64,000 bases of DNA from Pseudomonadota bacterium (GTDB lineage: Bacteria > Pseudomonadota > Alphaproteobacteria > Reyranellales > Reyranellaceae), in assembly GCA_018242505.1 (NCBI GenBank), contig JAFEBU010000073.1, forward strand, positions 62,001 to 126,000, given 5' to 3'. The notes below the pieces were generated by a model that worked only from the letters and a program-made list of their open reading frames with translations, had not been told where the DNA came from and did not search any database. Positions 43,901-52,925 of the stretch are shown in pieces (the stretch's first letter is position 1; every line of letters begins with the position of its first letter). A program made the translations under genes and the position numbers.

Positions 43901-44008
43901 CGATCATCCTCGCCTTGACGGTCACCGGAGCGTCCGTCAGTCTCACTGAACGTGGAGGGATGATATCAGCGTGTTCAAACCAATGAAGGGCGTCGTCACA
44001 CATCGCGC

Positions 44009-44776
44009 ATGACGAAATTGAACGCACTCTCGCGTCAGTACGCGCCGACGATCGTCCTGTTCCTGGTGTTGCTCGCAGCCTGGCAGGCTGCCGCCAGCTT
44101 CTCGGGAATTCGTGAATACCTTTTGCCCTCGCCGATCTCGGTCTGGAATGCGCTCTGGGCTGGCGAAATCTCCTGGTCGCAGCACCTGTGGGTGACGACC
44201 TGGGAGATTATCGGTGCGTTCCTGATGGCCGCCGGCGTCGGCGTGGCCCTGGGCGTCGCCATCGCCTGGTCGCCGCTGCTGGCCAACGCCCTCGTGCCGT
44301 TCCTCGTCTTCGTCAACACCCTGCCCAAGGTGGCGGTTGCGCCGCTGTTCCTGATCTGGATGGGCTACGGGATCTTCCCCAACATGCTGATGGGCGCGCT
44401 GATCGGGTTCTTTCCCGTGGTGATCAACACCGCCGTGGGGCTGAGCCAGGTCGAGGCCGACATGCTCGATCTCGGCCGGGTGTTCAACGCACCGAAATGG
44501 AAGATCTTCGTCAAGATCCGTATTCCCAATGCGCTGCCCTATATCCTGAGCGCACTCAAGATCACCGCGACCGCGGCCGTGGTCGGTGCCATCGTCGGCG
44601 AGTTCGTCGCCTCGCAGCGCGGGTTGGGTTACGTCATCGTCACGACCCAGAGCAGCATGAACACTTCGGTTGCGTTCGCTGCGCTGATCTGGATTTCCAT
44701 CGTTGGTCTCGTCCTCTACGGCGCCGTCGTCCTGCTCGCCCATCTCTGGGCGCCGTGGGCCGAGGGTGTGGACTGA
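44009..44776 (+). CDS. ABC transporter permease (SsuC/TauC type)
   Basis: A 255-residue permease with six hydrophobic segments and the typical coupling loop EADMLDLGRVFNAPKWKIFV (20 residues) with IRIPNALPYILSALKI. GEFVASQRGLGYVIV near the C-terminus is characteristic of the sulfonate/nitrate/taurine/pyrimidine-precursor group. It works with the following binding protein and ATPase. The start ATG lies in CGCGCATGACG without an obvious ribosome site. Confidence 0.92.
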   Translation: MTKLNALSRQYAPTIVLFLVLLAAWQAAASFSGIREYLLPSPISVWNALWAGEISWSQHLWVTTWEIIGAFLMAAGVGVALGVAIAWSPLLANALVPFLVFVNTLPKVAVAPLFLIWMGYGIFPNMLMGALIGFFPVVINTAVGLSQVEADMLDLGRVFNAPKWKIFVKIRIPNALPYILSALKITATAAVVGAIVGEFVASQRGLGYVIVTTQSSMNTSVAFAALIWISIVGLVLYGAVVLLAHLWAPWAEGVD

Positions 44777-44805
44777 GAGCATCAACCGTCCTGGGGAGAA
44801 TCATC

Positions 44806-45792
44806 ATGAGACGTGCATTGTGGCTGGCAGTTGCCGCCGTTCTCGCCGGAGCCGGATCGGCGTCGGCTCAGGAGAAGTTCACCTTCGCCCTCAACTGGTT
44901 TGCTGTCGGCGACCATGCCGCCTATTGGGTCGCGCTCGACAAGGGCTACTACAAGGCCAAGGGCCTCGACGTGACGCTGGAGAACTCCAAGGGATCGGGC
45001 GACTCGATCGCCAAGGTCGATACCGGTCGCGCCGATGCGGGCCTCGCCGACGCCGCCGTCGTGATCGCGTCCAAGGCGCGCGGCACGACCATCAAGACGG
45101 TCGGCATGGTGTTCGACAAGACGCCGCTCAACATCTTCAGCCTCAAGAGCAAGCCGCTGGCCAAGCCCAAGGACCTTGAGGGCGCCACCCTCGGCTCGCC
45201 GCCGGGCGACTCCCAGCGCCAGATGTTCCCCGCCTTCGCCAAGGTGAACGGCATCGATGCGAGCAAGGTCAAGTGGGTGAATATCGAGCCGGCCGCCAAG
45301 ATCGCCGCGTTGGCCGAGAAGCGCATGGACGGCGTCAGCGACTACACCACCGGCCTGCCGCTCTACGAGAAGGCTGTCGGCAAGGGCAACGTCGTGATGA
45401 TGCCGTGGGCCAACTTCGGCTTCGATCTCTACTCGATGTCGATCATGGCCAGCGAGAAGACGATGAAGGAGCGCCCCAAGGCGCTGAAAGCCTTCCTGGA
45501 AGCTTCCTACATGGGCTGGCGCGATGTCATGGCCGATCCCAAGGCGGCCATGGTGATCTTCAAGAAGCGCGTGCCCGAGATCGACGTCGACGCAATCTCG
45601 GCCAACATGCTGATGGGGCTCGACCTGATGAAGACCGAGCAATATGCCAAGAACGGCATCGGCTCGATCGACGACAAGCGGATGTGCGCGTCGGTCGACC
45701 TGGTGAACACCTATATGGGATTGCCCAAGAAGGTCGACTGCAAGGACGTCTATACCAAGGATTTCTACACCAAGGTCGACATGCCGAAGTGA
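44806..45792 (+). CDS. ABC transporter substrate-binding protein (NMT1/THI5-like)
   Basis: A 328-residue periplasmic binding protein. It has a signal peptide of 21 residues (MRRALWLAVAAVLAGAGSAS, cleavage near SAQE), then FALNWFAVGDHAAYWVALDK (20), KGYYKAKGLDVTLENSKGSG and the NMT1/THI5-type GRADAGLADAAVVIASKARG. The family carries pyrimidine-like, aromatic-sulfonate or similar ligands; the ligand here may be the substrate of the divergent catabolic operon (inference). GGGGAGA precedes ATG 44806. Confidence 0.92.
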   Translation: MRRALWLAVAAVLAGAGSASAQEKFTFALNWFAVGDHAAYWVALDKGYYKAKGLDVTLENSKGSGDSIAKVDTGRADAGLADAAVVIASKARGTTIKTVGMVFDKTPLNIFSLKSKPLAKPKDLEGATLGSPPGDSQRQMFPAFAKVNGIDASKVKWVNIEPAAKIAALAEKRMDGVSDYTTGLPLYEKAVGKGNVVMMPWANFGFDLYSMSIMASEKTMKERPKALKAFLEASYMGWRDVMADPKAAMVIFKKRVPEIDVDAISANMLMGLDLMKTEQYAKNGIGSIDDKRMCASVDLVNTYMGLPKKVDCKDVYTKDFYTKVDMPK

Positions 45793-45811
45793 TTGGCTGG
45801 TTCGACCCGAC

Positions 45812-46609
45812 GTGACACGGACACTGATCGATCTCGACCGGGTCGGCATGACCTATCAGGCGGCGAGCGGCCCGGTGGAGGCCCTCGCCGGCATTTCGCT
45901 TGATGTCGGCGCTGGCGAGTTCGTCTCGCTCGTGGGGCCAAGCGGCTGCGGAAAGTCGACCCTGTTGCGCATCATTGCCGGCCTGCGGCCGGCGACGCAG
46001 GGTACGGTGACTGTGGCCGGACGAAAGGTCGATCGCCCGATCGACGATATCGGCATGGTCTTCCAGCAGCCGATCCTGCTGAAGTGGCGCTCGATCCTGG
46101 ACAATGTCCTGCTGCCGGCCGAGCTCGCCGGCAAGGATGCGGGTCGCCTTAAATCGCGGGCCCATACGCTGCTCGACATGGCGGGCCTCGCGGGCTTTGG
46201 CGACAGACTGCCGCGCGAGCTGTCGGGCGGCATGCAGCAGCGGGCGTCGCTCTGCCGCGCGTTACTGCTCGATCCTCCCCTGCTCCTGATGGACGAGCCG
46301 TTCGGCGCGCTCGATGCCATGACCCGCGACGACATGGCCCTCGAACTGCTGCGCATCTGGGGCGAGCGCGACCTCGGCCAGGAAGCACGCAAGACCGTCC
46401 TTTTCGTCACCCACTCGATCGCCGAAGCCGTATTCCTGTCCGACCGCGTCGTGGTGATGTCGCCCCGGCCCGGGCGCGTCGCGGCCGATCTCAGGATCGA
46501 CTTGCCGCGACCGCGGACGGTCGAGATGCGGGCGTCGGAGGCCTTCGGCCGGCTGAGCCTCGATATCTTCCGCTCCCTGACCGGCCGCTCCGCGGGGACA
46601 ACGACGTAA
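45812..46609 (+). CDS. ABC transporter ATPase (SsuB/TauB type)
   Basis: A 265-residue ATPase, GTG start at 45812. Walker A is GPSGCGKSTLLRIIAGL, Q-loop MVFQQPILLKWRSI, signature LSGGMQQRASLCRALLLDPP (20), Walker B LLLMDEPFGALDAMTRDD, and switch His in FVTHSIAEAVFLSDR. It completes the permease-binding protein-ATPase set. It converges on a GNAT gene 8 bases away. Confidence 0.95.
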   Translation: MTRTLIDLDRVGMTYQAASGPVEALAGISLDVGAGEFVSLVGPSGCGKSTLLRIIAGLRPATQGTVTVAGRKVDRPIDDIGMVFQQPILLKWRSILDNVLLPAELAGKDAGRLKSRAHTLLDMAGLAGFGDRLPRELSGGMQQRASLCRALLLDPPLLLMDEPFGALDAMTRDDMALELLRIWGERDLGQEARKTVLFVTHSIAEAVFLSDRVVVMSPRPGRVAADLRIDLPRPRTVEMRASEAFGRLSLDIFRSLTGRSAGTTT

Positions 46610-46617
46610 CGCCGCGG

Positions 46618-47043
46618 CTAGAGACCTCGCCGCATCAAGTGCGACGTGCCGGTCTTCGCGTAGCCAAGCCCTTCGTAGAAGGCGTGAGCGGGGGCGCGGT
46701 CGATGTTGGTGTAAAGCGTGACGGACCTGAGCCCTCTTGCGCGGGCCCAGGCCTCGGCATCCGCCATCAGGGCGGCACCGACCCCGGCACCGCGAGTCCT
46801 CGCGTTGACCACGATCGCCTGGACCACCGCTTCGCAGGGCTTCTCGAGCGCCGGCCGCTCGAAGACGTGCAACAGGCCGACGACCCGCCCCTCTATCTCG
46901 GCGACCCTGGCGAGATGATCCGGCGCTCTCCGCACCCGTTCGAACCGTTTGCGGACCTCTGCCTCGCCCAAGGCATAGCCGAGCTGGTCGAGAAGGATGG
47001 CGGCAACCGGCAGATCCGCCGGCAGGAGGTCGCGAACGATCAT
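46618..47043 (-). CDS. GNAT-family N-acetyltransferase
   Basis: A 141-residue single-domain acetyltransferase: MIVRDLLPADLPVAAILLDQ at the N-terminus, VQAIVVNARTRGAGVGAALM with the acetyl-CoA loop R-T-R-G-A-G-V-G, and FYEGLGYAKTGTSHLMRRG. The start is ATG 47043; upstream frame sequence is antisense to the acyl-CoA dehydrogenase gene and not coding. Target unknown. Confidence 0.9.
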   Translation of the reverse strand: MIVRDLLPADLPVAAILLDQLGYALGEAEVRKRFERVRRAPDHLARVAEIEGRVVGLLHVFERPALEKPCEAVVQAIVVNARTRGAGVGAALMADAEAWARARGLRSVTLYTNIDRAPAHAFYEGLGYAKTGTSHLMRRGL

Positions 47044-47133
47044 CGAGTGTTGTACCGCCGGGCTCCAGGCCTGCAAAGGTTGGCGGAGCGGGCGTCGCCT
47101 GATAAGACGCCGCTGACAGAGACAGGAGACATC

Positions 47134-48369
47134 ATGGCCACCGCCGCCACACCGATGAAGAGCGCCGCGAAGGGTATCGCCGCCGACGCACGGCCGTTCG
47201 ACTGGGAGGATCCCTTCTTCCTCGACGATCAGCTCACCGAGGAGGAGATCGCGATCCGCGACGCCGCGCGCGACTATTGCCAGGAAAAGCTGATGCCGCG
47301 TGTGCTGGAGGCCAATCGACACGAGAAGTTCCACCGCGAGATCATGAACGAGATGGGCGCGCTCGGCCTTCTCGGCTCGACCCTGCCCGAAAAATACGGC
47401 TGCGCCGGCGCCAACTACACGACCTACGGCCTGGTGGCGCGCGAGGTCGAGCGCGTCGACTCGGGCTACCGCTCGGCGATGAGCGTGCAATCGTCGCTCG
47501 TGATGCATCCGATCTACGCCTACGGCACCGAGGAGCAGCGCATGAAGTACCTGCCCAAGCTCGCGACCGGCGAGTGGGTGGGCTGCTTCGGACTCACCGA
47601 GCCCGACCACGGCTCCGATCCCGGCGGCATGAAGACCCGCGCCGTCACCGCGCCCGGCGGCTACAAGCTCTCGGGCTCCAAGATGTGGATCACCAATTCG
47701 CCGATCGCCGACGTGCTGGTCGTCTGGGCCAAGCTCGACGGCGGAGCGATCCGCGGCTTCATCCTCGAACGCGGCTACAAGGGCCTCGAGACGCCGAAGA
47801 TCGAGGGCAAGTTCAGCCTGCGCGCCTCGGTGACGGGCGCCATCATGCTCGACGAGGTGTTCGTGCCGGCAGAGAACCTGCTGCCCAACGTCTCCGGCCT
47901 CGGCGGCCCGTTCGGCTGCCTGAACAACGCGCGCTACGGCATCGCCTGGGGCGCAATGGGTGCGGCGGAATTCTGCTGGAAGCAGGCGCGCAACTACACG
48001 ATGGAGCGCAAGCAGTTCGGCCGGCCGCTTGCCGCCAACCAGCTCATCCAGAAGAAGCTCGCCGACATGCAGACCGAGATCGCGCTCGGCCTGCAGGCCT
48101 GCCTGCGCGTCGGCCGGCTCAAGGACAAGGGTCATGCGCAGCCCGAGATGATCTCGCTGATCAAGCGCAACAACTGCGGCAAGGCGCTCGACATCGCCCG
48201 CGTCGCGCGCGACATGCATGGCGGCAACGGCGTCTCCGACGAGTACCACGTGATCCGCCACGCCATGAACCTCGAGGCGGTGAACACCTATGAAGGCACG
48301 CACGACGTCCATGCGCTGATCCTCGGTCGCGCGATCACCGGCATCCAGGCCTTCACCGCGGCAGGCTGA
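47134..48369 (+). CDS. gcdH: Glutaryl-CoA dehydrogenase
   Basis: A 411-residue acyl-CoA dehydrogenase. The N-terminal FDWEDPFFLDDQLTEEE, the REVERVDSGYRSAMSVQSSL (20) loop, WVGCFGLTEPDHGSDPGGMK (20), ARYGIAWGAMGAAEFCW and VARDMHGGNGVSDEYHVIRH (20) match glutaryl-CoA dehydrogenase closely. The catalytic Glu is in AVNTYEGTHDVHAL. It oxidises and decarboxylates glutaryl-CoA to crotonyl-CoA in lysine, tryptophan and aromatic breakdown, passing electrons to ETF. CAGGAG precedes ATG 47134. No CoA-transferase partner is next to it. Confidence 0.95.
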   Translation: MATAATPMKSAAKGIAADARPFDWEDPFFLDDQLTEEEIAIRDAARDYCQEKLMPRVLEANRHEKFHREIMNEMGALGLLGSTLPEKYGCAGANYTTYGLVAREVERVDSGYRSAMSVQSSLVMHPIYAYGTEEQRMKYLPKLATGEWVGCFGLTEPDHGSDPGGMKTRAVTAPGGYKLSGSKMWITNSPIADVLVVWAKLDGGAIRGFILERGYKGLETPKIEGKFSLRASVTGAIMLDEVFVPAENLLPNVSGLGGPFGCLNNARYGIAWGAMGAAEFCWKQARNYTMERKQFGRPLAANQLIQKKLADMQTEIALGLQACLRVGRLKDKGHAQPEMISLIKRNNCGKALDIARVARDMHGGNGVSDEYHVIRHAMNLEAVNTYEGTHDVHALILGRAITGIQAFTAAG

Positions 48370-48373
48370 CCCG

Positions 48374-49120
48374 GTGCAGTTGCCTGCCCTCGGCGATGCG
48401 GCCGTCGTCGTCGCGGGGGCCCTGACCGCCGGGTTCGTGAATGGCCTCAGCGGCACCGGTTATTCGCTGATGGCCCTGGGCTTCTGGCTGCACGTCATGT
48501 CGCCGACAACGGCCGCGCCGCTGACCGCGCTCTGCTCGGTGAGCGGTCACATCCAGTCGCTGCCGCGCATCTGGCGCGGCGTGACCTGGACCCGGCTCTG
48601 GCCGTTCCTCGCCGCCGGCCTGATCGGCGTCCCGATGGGGACGGCCCTGCTCGGCCACATCCGCCTGCAGCCGTTGAAGCTCGGCGTCGGCTGCTTCCTC
48701 ATCCTCTATTGCTGCTGGATGGCCTTCGTCCGCCGACCGCCCATCGTCCATGGCGCCAGCCGCTGGGCCGATGCCGGGATCGGGCTGATCGGCGGCGTCC
48801 TCGGTGGCATGGCCAGCCTGAGCGGCCCCGCTCCCAGCGTCTGGGCACAACTTCGCGGCTGGAACATGCACGAGCAGCGCGGCGTCAATCAGCCCTTCAA
48901 CATGTCCATTCTCGCGACCGCGCTGATCTCGGCCGCCGTAGCCGGATTTCTCGACCATGTCTTCCTGGTCTGGACCATCATCGCCCTGCCGACCACCCTG
49001 CTCGGTGCACGGCTGGGGCTGCTGGTCTACGGCCGGCTCGACGACAGGCAGTTCCGTTGGATCATTCTCGGCCTGCTGGCCCTGTCGGGCGCATCCCTGA
49101 TCCTCTCCGGATTATACTAA
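48374..49120 (+). CDS. TauE/SafE-family membrane permease
   Basis: A 248-residue protein of the sulfite exporter TauE/SafE family with about eight hydrophobic segments. The N-terminal repeat GALTAGFVNGLSGTGYSLMA (20) and the second-half repeat GLIGGVLGGMASLSGPAPSV (20) are the duplicated GxxxGxxG helices typical of the family. The start is GTG 48374, four bases after the gcdH stop, so it is co-transcribed. Substrates in the family are sulfur oxyanions or small organic acids. The last nine bases overlap the convergent GST gene. Confidence 0.88.
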   Translation: MQLPALGDAAVVVAGALTAGFVNGLSGTGYSLMALGFWLHVMSPTTAAPLTALCSVSGHIQSLPRIWRGVTWTRLWPFLAAGLIGVPMGTALLGHIRLQPLKLGVGCFLILYCCWMAFVRRPPIVHGASRWADAGIGLIGGVLGGMASLSGPAPSVWAQLRGWNMHEQRGVNQPFNMSILATALISAAVAGFLDHVFLVWTIIALPTTLLGARLGLLVYGRLDDRQFRWIILGLLALSGASLILSGLY

Positions 49121-50113
49121 CCCGCGCAGGCAATCGGCCTCGCCGAGGATGCCGTCGAGCCCGGCCGCGCCCTTGGCCGCCGCATATTTGCGTCGGATCT
49201 CGGCGAACGATCGGGCGTGGTACTTTTGCGGCTCCTGAGACCAGGCAGCCCCGGCGAGCGTCACCTCGAAGCTCTTGTCACCCTTCTGGATCGCTGCAGC
49301 GTTCGCCGTCGACCACGGCAGGAACAGCGCACCGACTTCCTCCTTCAGGAGCGGCATCAGTCCGGACGACAGCGCGGCCCAGGGCTCGAACGCACCCTCC
49401 GCCCTGGGCGAAACCATGCGCTCGATCCACGCCATGACGTGCTTGGCGCCGGTCCGCATCTCGGCGCCCGGCGTCGGATCGGTCGCCATCTCGTAAAGCT
49501 GTCCCCACAGCCCGAAGTCGGCCAGCGCCGGGCATCCGCCTAGAAGATACGGTCGAGTCGCGAGATGACGGTCGAGAATCCCCACGACGCGCTTGAAGGA
49601 GGCTTCGATCAGCGGCCGTGTCGTCGGATTGGATCCGACGAAGTCCAGCCTGCCGGTCATGCGCTCGGCAACGGCGGCGCGCGCCTGCGCGACCGCCAGA
49701 GGACCTTGATGCCCCATCATCTGCAGGGCGATGCGCTCGGCAGTCGCCCAGCGGTCAGCCGGATAGCTCCAGCGATAGTGGAACATCCATTTGTTGCCCC
49801 ATTCGTCGGCATATTCCTCGATCAGGGCCGACAGGAACGCGAGGGCCGGATCGTCCGGCGTGATGGATGGCCCAGGGGCTGCGGCCTCGACACGCTCGAT
49901 GATCGGCGTCGAGTCCTGCAGCCCTTCGTCCTTCGGCGTGACCAGCAGCGGGATCAGCGGAAGCTTCGCATACTTCTGGAATTCGGCCTGGTTGGCGGAC
50001 GATCGCGGCAGCCATTCGTGCGGCACACCCTTGTAGCGCAGGTACGAGCGGACCTTCACCGAATAGGGTGAAAGCTCCGATCCGAAGAGGCGATTGGTAT
50101 CCGTCACAGCCAT
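49112..50113 (-). CDS. Glutathione S-transferase family protein (long form)
   Basis: A 333-residue protein, longer than classical GSTs (200-230). The N-terminal thioredoxin-like domain has ELSPYSVKVRSYLRYKGVPH (20), LPLIPLLVTPKDEGLQDSTP (20) and IIERVEAA. The helical domain follows (ATRPYLLGGCPALADFGLWG, 20), and then a C-terminal extension of about 90 residues (PWSTANAAAIQKGDKSFEV). The position of a Ser (SPYS) fits a GST catalytic residue. ATG 50113 overlaps the corA stop by 10 bases. Confidence 0.85.
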   Translation of the reverse strand: MAVTDTNRLFGSELSPYSVKVRSYLRYKGVPHEWLPRSSANQAEFQKYAKLPLIPLLVTPKDEGLQDSTPIIERVEAAAPGPSITPDDPALAFLSALIEEYADEWGNKWMFHYRWSYPADRWATAERIALQMMGHQGPLAVAQARAAVAERMTGRLDFVGSNPTTRPLIEASFKRVVGILDRHLATRPYLLGGCPALADFGLWGQLYEMATDPTPGAEMRTGAKHVMAWIERMVSPRAEGAFEPWAALSSGLMPLLKEEVGALFLPWSTANAAAIQKGDKSFEVTLAGAAWSQEPQKYHARSFAEIRRKYAAAKGAAGLDGILGEADCLRGLV

Positions 50114-51171
50114 CGCTTCCGCCTCATCCAGAGAAACAGGCCCGCGACGACGATCGCCGTCAGCACCCAGAAGAACATATAGCCATACCGCCAGCTCAGT
50201 TCGGGCATGTTGCCCGCGTCGCGGTCGAAATTCATGCCGTAGACCCCGGCAAGGAACGACAGCGGCATGAAGAACGCCGTGATGACGGCCAGGGTCTTCA
50301 TCACCTCGGACATCCGGTTCGAGGCTTGCATCAGGTAGACTTCCATGAGGCCGTTGCACATCTCGCGGTAGCTCTCGAGCAGATCGAGCACGGCAATGGA
50401 ATGGTCGAAGCAGTCGCGCAGGTAGGTGCGGGTTTCCGCGCTGATGACCGGCGTCTCCGGGCGCATCACGGCAAGAATGGTTTCGCGCTCGGCCCATTGG
50501 AGGCGGTGGAAGGTGACGAGCGCTCGTCGGGCTTGATGGATCCGGCCGAGCGTCGCCTCCGTCGACTGTCCCAGTGCCTCGTCTTCGAGGATCTCGAGAT
50601 GGTTGGCCAGTGCTTCGATCAACGGGAACTTGCGATCGACCACCAGGTCGATCAGCGCATAGACGAGGTAGTCGATATCCTGTGTCCGCAGGCGTGAGCC
50701 GGTCGCCTGCAGCCGGTCACGCACCGGCTTGAAGATGTCGAGTTTGTGGTCGTGGAACGAAATGACGTAGTTCGGGCCGAAGAAGATGCTCACCTGCCGC
50801 AAGCGGATCTCGCCCTCCTCGTAGGCGGGATCGTTGAGCACGATGAAGCCCTGGTGATCGTATATGTCGAGCTTGCTTCTCTGGTTGGCGTGGAAGACGT
50901 CTTCCAGCGCAAGCGGGTGCAGATTGAAGGCCTTGCCGAGATCCTGCAGCATCTCCGAGCTTGGCCGGCCCGCGACGTCGATCCAGGTGTGGCCAGGCGT
51001 GCCGAGATGAAACTGGCACTCGTCGACCTCCACGCCGTGCAGGACCTCGCATTCCTCCGGCGTGTACTCGACCAGGGTGAAGTCGAGCGCTTCGTCGGGG
51101 ACGGGTGCACGGCCGGTCAGAAGGCCCGGCGAAGTGCCCGGCGGCGTGTGGCGGTGAACCAGTCCATCCAT
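50104..51171 (-). CDS. corA: Magnesium/cobalt transporter CorA
   Basis: A 355-residue CorA-family channel. The large N-terminal cytoplasmic domain contains HPLALEDVFHANQRSKLDIY (20) and a long stalk helix. Two C-terminal transmembrane helices (about 292-312 and 325-347) flank the selectivity motif GMN in FLAGVYGMNFD, followed by MPELSW. The basic tail RRKRWL is typical. Mg2+ uptake down the membrane potential is the usual role; some family members export Zn2+. No Mg2+ leader is recognisable upstream. Confidence 0.93.
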   Translation of the reverse strand: MDGLVHRHTPPGTSPGLLTGRAPVPDEALDFTLVEYTPEECEVLHGVEVDECQFHLGTPGHTWIDVAGRPSSEMLQDLGKAFNLHPLALEDVFHANQRSKLDIYDHQGFIVLNDPAYEEGEIRLRQVSIFFGPNYVISFHDHKLDIFKPVRDRLQATGSRLRTQDIDYLVYALIDLVVDRKFPLIEALANHLEILEDEALGQSTEATLGRIHQARRALVTFHRLQWAERETILAVMRPETPVISAETRTYLRDCFDHSIAVLDLLESYREMCNGLMEVYLMQASNRMSEVMKTLAVITAFFMPLSFLAGVYGMNFDRDAGNMPELSWRYGYMFFWVLTAIVVAGLFLWMRRKRWL

Positions 51172-51195
51172 CTTGGCTGCGCTCCTCGGAGGCGT

Positions 51196-51480
51196 TCAGA
51201 CCTCCTGCATCACCTGCACCTCGGGACGTCCGGCGAGGTAGTCGCCGAGCTTGCGCCCCAGCTCCTTGAAGTGTGGCGCCGCGCGATGGGCATCCAGCGC
51301 CGCCTGGTCCGTGTATCGCTCCAGCATGACGTAGACGTTGCTGTCGTCCGTCTTGTGCAGGGCATAGAGCTTGTTGCCCGGCTCGTCGGCCTGGACCTTG
51401 GCCTGCAGGGCCTTCATGGTCGCCTCGAAATCGGCATTGGTCCCGGGCTTGATGGTGAGTTTCGCGATCACGCCGATCAT
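51196..51480 (-). CDS. Antibiotic biosynthesis monooxygenase (ABM)-domain protein
   Basis: A 94-residue dimeric ferredoxin-like barrel: MIGVIAKLTIKPGTNADFEA (20), KLYALHKTDDSNVYVMLERY (20) and HRAAPHFKELGRKL. The His-rich turn and the 'YV..E.Y.d..Al..H' pattern are those of the YgiN/putative quinol monooxygenase group. AGGAAGC precedes ATG 51480. It lies between corA and the MaoC gene, each less than 30 bases away. Confidence 0.88.
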   Translation of the reverse strand: MIGVIAKLTIKPGTNADFEATMKALQAKVQADEPGNKLYALHKTDDSNVYVMLERYTDQAALDAHRAAPHFKELGRKLGDYLAGRPEVQVMQEV

Positions 51481-51492
51481 GTGGCTTCCTTT

Positions 51493-51978
51493 CTAGTGTG
51501 GCCGTTTCCTTACAAGGTACTTGTGTTCACCGTCACATACCAGCATGCCCGTCTGGTTGTGGATCGTGAGCTTCATGGTCACCACACCCGTCGTGCGGCC
51601 GGCCCTGAGATCGCTGATTTCCAGCATCGGATAGAGCGTGTCGCCGCAATAGACGGGCTTCAGGAAGCGTGAAGATTGCTCCAGGAATCCGACCAGCGAA
51701 TCGCCGATGAAATGCGGGAAGATGCCGCCGCCGGCCGCACCCTGGATGGCGACCTGCAGTCCATGGGCAAGCAGGTCGCGATGCCCGCGGGCCTTGCAGT
51801 ACTCACGATCGTAGTGGATCGGGTGGTTGTCGCCGCTGGCCGACTGGAAGGCCGCGAACAGCGCTTCCGTCTGGGTGCGCGAGTTGATGTAGAACTTCTG
51901 GCCGACCTTGAGGTCCTCGAACCAGTGTGTCGGACCGAATCGATGCTCTTCCGGCTTGAATTGATTGGCTTCTGCCAC
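51493..51978 (-). CDS. MaoC-family dehydratase
   Basis: A 161-residue hot-dog fold hydratase. The hydratase motif is FQSASGDNHPIHYDREYCKA (20; catalytic Asp and His), followed by HGLQVAIQGAAGGGIFPHFI (20) and KPVYCGDTLYPMLEI. GTG 51978 is preceded by GAGGAGA four bases before it and is taken as the start; no ATG lies in a good place. It probably hydrates an unsaturated acyl-CoA. Confidence 0.87.
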   Translation of the reverse strand: MAEANQFKPEEHRFGPTHWFEDLKVGQKFYINSRTQTEALFAAFQSASGDNHPIHYDREYCKARGHRDLLAHGLQVAIQGAAGGGIFPHFIGDSLVGFLEQSSRFLKPVYCGDTLYPMLEISDLRAGRTTGVVTMKLTIHNQTGMLVCDGEHKYLVRKRPH

Positions 51979-52216
51979 GTGGTCTCTCCTCGTTGCGGCA
52001 GCCACCTTAGCCCGGTGTCCATGCTTCGGAAAAGATTCACCGAGCCTGTCGGGTGTCGGCTCGAAACAGGTGTGTGTCGTTGCAAGGCGAAAGACCGATA
52101 CGCCAATCGGCCGACATCCCACCCAGCTTCACGCAGGAGCCTCGGGGCGGTCGATCCATGGCTCGGGCCGCCGACCGGCGCTCCTACCGCGGCGACGGAC
52201 TGTTGTCTGTCCGTCC

Positions 52217-52912
52217 TCAGCTCCGCCTGACGGCCACCGCTTCCAGCATATCGGCGAGGAGGTCGGCGAACCGATTGTAGTCATGGTCGCTGTCGATTTG
52301 AGCGGATACGAACAGGCCGTCGGCGGTCGCCATGGTGAAGCGGGCCAACAATTCGGGCAGGTCCGGTGCTCGGCGCCTGTAGCCGGTCGGCAGCACCTGT
52401 CGCCAGAACTCGGCCATGTTGGCGATCACACGCTGACGGATATTCTTGAACAGCTCGCGGGCCTGCAGCTCCCCTGGCTGACGCTGCAATGACAGGATGA
52501 GGCCGAGGCGCCAGAACTCGGGGTTGCTGGCAATGCTTGCGATGGCGGAACGGACACGCGCAGCCAGTTCGTCACGGCGCGAGACACCCTTGGTTGGTGG
52601 GGTCCATTTGGGCAGATTGGCGGCCCATTGCTCGAAGCTGTGGTGGATCATTGCCGCGAACAGGGCGTCCTTGTCCGCGAAGTGCCAGTAGACGGAGCTG
52701 GCCGGCAGGCCCGACCGCTCCACCACCTTCGAGATCGACGTGCCCTGGTAGCCTAGCTCCTGGGCCAGATCGAAGGTCGCTTCGAGGATGCGCCTCCGCG
52801 ACTGGACTCCCTGCCTCCTCTGGCGACGGCCTCCGGCGTCCGCCTCCTTGCGCGCGGCGCGACGTCCGGAACCGCCTCTGCGAGAGGCAATCGTCTCATT
52901 CCTGACTTTCAC
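52217..52912 (-). CDS. TetR-family transcriptional regulator
   Basis: A 231-residue regulator. A basic, disordered N-terminal tail of about 35 residues (RRGGSGRRAARKEADAGGRR) precedes the TetR HTH: RRRILEATFDLAQELGYQGT (20), SISKVVERSGLPASSVYWHF (20), ADKDALFAAMI. The ligand domain (90-231) is of the TetR_C type with FWRLGLILSLQRQPGELQAR (20). It is divergent from the HpaB-type hydroxylase, with a 39-bp dyad between them, so it most likely represses that gene and itself. Confidence 0.92.
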   Translation of the reverse strand: MKVRNETIASRRGGSGRRAARKEADAGGRRQRRQGVQSRRRILEATFDLAQELGYQGTSISKVVERSGLPASSVYWHFADKDALFAAMIHHSFEQWAANLPKWTPPTKGVSRRDELAARVRSAIASIASNPEFWRLGLILSLQRQPGELQARELFKNIRQRVIANMAEFWRQVLPTGYRRRAPDLPELLARFTMATADGLFVSAQIDSDHDYNRFADLLADMLEAVAVRRS

Positions 52913-52925
52913 CTTTCTGCCATTT

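Noticed and set aside
47044..48456. Reverse open frame extending the GNAT gene upstream
   Set aside because: It is antisense to gcdH; the GNAT domain is complete from ATG 47043.
51979..52216. Possible small gene between maoC and tetR
   Set aside because: Frames present are the upstream extension of the maoC frame and its shadows; no start signal or conserved-looking sequence.
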